Source: Campylobacteraceae bacterium (lineage in GTDB: Bacteria; Campylobacterota; Campylobacteria; Campylobacterales; Sulfurovaceae). From it: a stretch of 8,379 nucleotides of DNA. The first letter of the stretch is position 1. Each line of letters starts with the position of its first letter. Below, one piece after another: positions 5,086-8,379 of the stretch. The position numbers were made by a program, and so were the translations under genes. The stretch spans positions 1 through 8,379 of the forward strand of contig JALUKJ010000304.1 of NCBI GenBank assembly GCA_027056615.1. Direction: 5' to 3'. The notes below the pieces were generated by a model that saw only the letters and a list, made by a program, of their open reading frames with translations, ran no database searches and was not told the DNA's origin.

Positions 5086-7659
5086 ATGTCATTACTAGAA
5101 GAATATAAAGCACATACAGCCGAGCGTGCAGAACTTGGTGTTCCACCATTACCACTTACAGCTGAGCAAGTTGCAGGGTTAGTAGAGTTATTGAAAGCTA
5201 AGCCAATAGAAGAGACAGATTATGTAATGGAGCTTTTTACACAGAATGTACCAGCAGGTGTTGATGATGCTGCTTATGTAAAAGCAGCCTTTTTAAATGA
5301 CATTGTTCAAGGGAATGTCTCTTGTGAAGTTATAGATAAGATAAAAGCTATAGAAATTTTAGGAACAATGCTTGGTGGATTTAATGTTGCACCATTAGTA
5401 GAAGCATTAAAATCTGATGATGGAGTAGTTGCTAAATCTGCCTCTGAACAACTTAAAAACACACTTCTTGTTTATGACTCATTTAATGATGTTAAAAGAC
5501 TTATGGACGAAGGAAATGCATTAGCTAAAGAGGTTATTGAGTCTTGGGCAGATGCAGAGTGGTTTAAAAATAAAGAGCCACTAGCAGAGGAGATAAAATT
5601 AACAGTCTACAAAGTTCCAGGTGAGACAAATACTGATGACCTATCTCCAGCATCAGAAGCATTTACAAGAGCAGATATTCCACTTCATGCTAACTCTTTC
5701 TTGGTTAGTAGAATGGAAAAACCACTAGAGACAATGGCAGGGCTAAAAGAGAAAAATGGTCTTCCTTTAGCTTATGTTGGTGATGTTGTTGGAACGGGTT
5801 CAAGTAGAAAATCTGGTATTAACTCTGTTCAGTGGCACATGGGTAGAGATATTCCATTTATTCCTGGTAAGAGAACAGGAGGAGTTGTTATTGGTGATAT
5901 TATTGCTCCAATCTTCTTTAATACAGCAGAAGATAGTGGATGTCTACCTATTCAAGCTCCTGTAGCTAAACTTGAAACTGGTGATGTAATTACAGTTAAA
6001 CCTTTTGAGGGTATCATTGAAAAAGATGGTGAAGAGGTAAGTAAGTTTAACCTTGAGCCAAATACTCTTCCTGATGAGATGAGAGCTGGTGGGCGTATTC
6101 CACTTATTATTGGAAAGGGGCTTACAGCTAAAGCTAGAGAGGCTCTAGGACTTGGTGCTAGTGATGTATTTATGGCTCCTTCACAACCTGAAGATGATGG
6201 TAAAGGGTATACTCTTGCTCAAAAAATGGTAGGAAAAGCGTGTGGAATTGAAGGTGTTAAACCAGGTGTCTACTGTGAGCCTGTTTGTACTACTGTAGGT
6301 TCTCAAGATACAACAGGTCCAATGACAAGAGATGAGATTAAAGAGTTGGCAGCTCTTAACTTTGGTGCTGATTTTGTACTTCAATCTTTCTGTCATACAG
6401 CTGCGTACCCTAAACCTGCCGATATTGACCTTCAACACACTCTTCCAAAATTCTGGACAGAGAGAAAAGGGTTTATTTTACGTCCAGGTGATGGGGTTAT
6501 TCACTCTTGGTTAAACAGAATGTGTCTTCCCGATACAGTTGGTACGGGTGGAGATAGCCACACAAGATTCCCAATTGGTATCTCCTTCCCTGCTGGTTCT
6601 GGTCTTGTTGCATTTGCAGCTGTTACAGGTATGATGCCACTTACTATGCCAGAGTCTGTTCTTGTTAGATTTAAAGGTGAGATGCAACCTGGTATTACAC
6701 TTCGTGACCTTGTTAATTCTATTCCTCACCAAGCAATTAAAGAGGGTCTCTTAACAGTTGAAAAAGCAGGTAAGAAAAATATCTTTGCAGGTCGTGTATT
6801 AGAGATTGAAGGTTTAGAAGACCTTAAGTGTGAACAAGCGTTTGAGCTTTCTGATGCATCTGCTGAGCGTTCGGCTGCTGCTTGTACAGTTAAACTAAAC
6901 AAAGAGCCTATTATTGAGTATTTAGAGTCAAATATTGTTCTTATTGAAGAGTTGATTGCACAAGGTTATGAAGATAAAGCTACACTTCAAAGACGTGCAG
7001 ACAAAATGAGAGCTTGGATTGCTAATCCTGAACTACTTGAAGCAGATAAAGATGCCCAGTATGCTGCTGTTATTGAGATTGACCTAAATGAGATTAAAGA
7101 GCCTATTTTAGCATGTCCAAATGACCCAGATGATGTTAAGACATTAACTGAAATTCATGAAGCAGGTCTTAAAACAGATATTGATGAGGTATTTGTAGGT
7201 TCTTGTATGACAAACATTGGTCTTTTCCGTGCTTTAGGTGAAGTACTTAGAGGTGAGGGTGCAGTACCTGCTAAACTATGGGTATGTCCTCCAACTAAAA
7301 TGGATGAGAAAACACTTCAAGAAGAGGGTTACTACTCTGTATTTGGAATGGCAGGAGCTAGAACAGAGATTCCAGGTTGTTCACTATGTATGGGTAACCA
7401 AGCTTCTGTTGCACAAGGTGCTTATGTATTTAGTACAAGTACAAGAAACTTTGATAACAGACTGGGAAAAGATTCAAAAGTTTATCTTGGTTCTTCTGAA
7501 CTTGCAGGTGTGGTTGCACTTAAAGGTAGAATCCCAACAGCACAAGAGTACATGGAGATTGTACCAAACAAAATTAAGCCAGAGATGACAGATGATGTCT
7601 ACCGATACTTAAACTTCAACAAAGTATCTAAAGAGGAGCTTGAAGCTATGGTTGAGTAG
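5086..7659 (+). CDS. acnB: aconitate hydratase B (bifunctional aconitase / 2-methylisocitrate dehydratase)
   Basis: AcnB interconverts citrate and isocitrate through cis-aconitate in the cytoplasm, in the TCA cycle or in the reductive TCA cycle used by many Campylobacterota. Members often also act on 2-methylcitrate intermediates. The 857 residues compare with 865 in E. coli. The AcnB-specific order is present: a HEAT-like helical domain (about 1-155), then the swivel domain (about 165-380, with [15 protein letters not shown] at 236-250), then the catalytic domains. [11 protein letters not shown] begins at 407 and GDSH is at 489-492. The [4Fe-4S] ligands are Cys707 (GSCMTNIG), Cys765 and Cys768 (GCSLCMGNQ), spaced almost as in E. 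coli AcnB (710, 769, 772). The start is fixed by a strong AAGAGGAG at 5072-5079, 6 bases from the ATG. The gene appears monocistronic, with its own terminator. I saw no missing residues or frameshift. Confidence 0.98.
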   Translation: MSLLEEYKAHTAERAELGVPPLPLTAEQVAGLVELLKAKPIEETDYVMELFTQNVPAGVDDAAYVKAAFLNDIVQGNVSCEVIDKIKAIEILGTMLGGFNVAPLVEALKSDDGVVAKSASEQLKNTLLVYDSFNDVKRLMDEGNALAKEVIESWADAEWFKNKEPLAEEIKLTVYKVPGETNTDDLSPASEAFTRADIPLHANSFLVSRMEKPLETMAGLKEKNGLPLAYVGDVVGTGSSRKSGINSVQWHMGRDIPFIPGKRTGGVVIGDIIAPIFFNTAEDSGCLPIQAPVAKLETGDVITVKPFEGIIEKDGEEVSKFNLEPNTLPDEMRAGGRIPLIIGKGLTAKAREALGLGASDVFMAPSQPEDDGKGYTLAQKMVGKACGIEGVKPGVYCEPVCTTVGSQDTTGPMTRDEIKELAALNFGADFVLQSFCHTAAYPKPADIDLQHTLPKFWTERKGFILRPGDGVIHSWLNRMCLPDTVGTGGDSHTRFPIGISFPAGSGLVAFAAVTGMMPLTMPESVLVRFKGEMQPGITLRDLVNSIPHQAIKEGLLTVEKAGKKNIFAGRVLEIEGLEDLKCEQAFELSDASAERSAAACTVKLNKEPIIEYLESNIVLIEELIAQGYEDKATLQRRADKMRAWIANPELLEADKDAQYAAVIEIDLNEIKEPILACPNDPDDVKTLTEIHEAGLKTDIDEVFVGSCMTNIGLFRALGEVLRGEGAVPAKLWVCPPTKMDEKTLQEEGYYSVFGMAGARTEIPGCSLCMGNQASVAQGAYVFSTSTRNFDNRLGKDSKVYLGSSELAGVVALKGRIPTAQEYMEIVPNKIKPEMTDDVYRYLNFNKVSKEELEAMVE

Positions 7660-7685
7660 TTTTTTGACTGCTTAACTCTTTTTTA

Positions 7686-7715
7686 TAGGAGGTTTTTTTA
7701 CCTCCTACTTTTTTT
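7686..7715 (+). terminator. intrinsic terminator of acnB
   Basis: TAGGAGGT (7686-7693) pairs perfectly with ACCTCCTA (7700-7707) around a loop of six T, and is followed by C and seven T (7709-7715). This is a classic Rho-independent terminator beginning 26 bases after the acnB stop. On the minus strand the hairpin is followed by an A-rich, not T-rich, stretch, so it is not an obvious terminator for the converging gene. Confidence 0.9.
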
Positions 7716-7724
7716 GATAGTATA

Positions 7725-8379
7725 TTATTTCCGATTCATTTCCCCTCTTAACTCCTCAATCCTAGCTAAAATACCAGTAGTCTCCTCACTTCTAGGCAAA
7801 CTACAATCTCTAGTAATAAGAGAAACATCAACTTCCTTTTGACGTTCTACAGTCTCTTTCCTAAAAAGATTACCAATATTATCCAAAATCAAATTATACT
7901 TCTCCCGAAAAGAGGATAAAGCCCCAAGAGTAGGCTCACTTTTATCTTGTTGTTCCTCCTCCATAGATAACATCTCACGAATAGAATCAAGCGTCTCTCC
8001 TGCTTCCATACCCATTGGTTTTATTGAAAATCTATCTTGAATTGTCATGTTTTCATCACGAACATATTCACTCTCATCCAATCTCCGATTATCTTCATAC
8101 TTTTGAATATAAACATCCTCTTCATTAGAATACCCCATTGCCACCATCTCATAAGCAATTTTATTATAGATAATTTTATCTTCAGAGCTTATCCAAAAAT
8201 GAATATGGTCAGAGTTTTGAGTTCTGTCCGAAGCGTGAAATTCAACAATACCAGAAACACCCAAATCATTAATATACTCACTAAGATGGTCAAGAGCCTC
8301 TTGGACTTCATTATAAGTATACTGCTCCATATTCATAGCATTAAAAACCATCCTATAGATAACACCATATCTATTAAGT
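7725..8379 (-). CDS. hypothetical acidic protein with a His-Ile-His motif, N-terminus probably beyond the window
   Basis: I do not recognise this family. From the first visible ATG (8351) it is 208 residues, but the frame stays open to the window edge (reading LNRYGVIYR before that Met) and no ribosome binding site precedes the ATG. I therefore treat it as 5'-partial. The product is soluble, acidic and rich in Glu, Asp and Arg, with no signal peptide or membrane segment. Near the visible N-terminus, IVEFHASDRTQNSDHIHFWI (35-54) carries His39, Asp48, His49 and His51. The His-hydrophobic-His pair preceded by another His and by acidic residues recalls motif III of HUH relaxases and replication proteins. 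That link is only inference. Tyrosines at 11, 13 and 26 lie nearby. The C-terminal half (about 115-208) looks helical and charged and may be coiled coil (LARIEELRGEMNRK at the end). It converges on acnB, with 65 bases between the stop codons. Confidence 0.6.
   Translation of the reverse strand, partial: LNRYGVIYRMVFNAMNMEQYTYNEVQEALDHLSEYINDLGVSGIVEFHASDRTQNSDHIHFWISSEDKIIYNKIAYEMVAMGYSNEEDVYIQKYEDNRRLDESEYVRDENMTIQDRFSIKPMGMEAGETLDSIREMLSMEEEQQDKSEPTLGALSSFREKYNLILDNIGNLFRKETVERQKEVDVSLITRDCSLPRSEETTGILARIEELRGEMNRK

Noticed and set aside
5774..7588. Several open frames of 60-116 codons on both strands within 5774-7588
   Set aside because: All lie inside acnB, whose frame is continuous and matches AcnB along its full length. 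Their low-complexity translations are out-of-frame shadows.
7686..7707. acnB terminator hairpin as a bidirectional terminator for the minus-strand gene
   Set aside because: On the minus strand the hairpin is followed by an A-rich stretch, not a T-tract, so intrinsic termination in that direction is not supported.

Overview
The window looks like core chromosome of a low-GC member of the Campylobacterota, most likely a Sulfurimonas-like sulfur or hydrogen oxidiser. This rests on the AT-rich codon use, TATAAT-type -10 boxes set in A/T tracts, a grpE-dnaK pair, and an AcnB-type aconitase. The genus is an inference from general resemblance, not from a search. Gene density is high and no stretch over 300 bases lacks a gene. 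I saw no tRNA, rRNA, insertion sequence or CRISPR array.

Layout from left to right. A Crp/Fnr-family regulator (56-697, +) has its -10 box almost touching its start codon. Next is a heat-shock operon: grpE (855-1412), dnaK (1512-3389) and a 94-residue J-domain protein (3405-3689), all on +. A consensus-like promoter at 758-786 drives it, and there is extra RNA structure in the leader, in the grpE-dnaK gap and at the dnaK stop codon. The J-domain gene runs convergently into a DUF819 membrane protein gene (3686-4885, -), and the two stop codons share the palindrome TTAA. A divergent intergenic region of 200 bases then leads to acnB (5086-7659, +), which ends in a strong intrinsic terminator. 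At the right edge a minus-strand gene (7725 to the edge) encodes an acidic protein of unknown function with a His-Ile-His motif. Its reading frame is open to the edge, so its N-terminus is probably missing.

Functional links. GrpE (nucleotide exchange), DnaK (Hsp70) and the J protein (ATPase stimulation) form a co-transcribed Hsp70 set. AcnB interconverts citrate and isocitrate in the oxidative or reductive TCA cycle. The Crp/Fnr regulator has FNR-like DNA-recognition residues but no N-terminal iron-sulfur cysteine cluster, and its signal and targets cannot be read from this window. hrcA, which precedes grpE in Helicobacter pylori and Campylobacter jejuni, is absent here, and I found no CIRCE operator.

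I do not see a clear new defence, mobile or metabolic system. The observations most worth checking are the structured grpE leader with two overlapping mini-ORFs, the terminator placed inside the oppositely oriented DUF819 gene, the dnaK stop codon in a GUAA tetraloop, and the His-Ile-His protein at the right edge.
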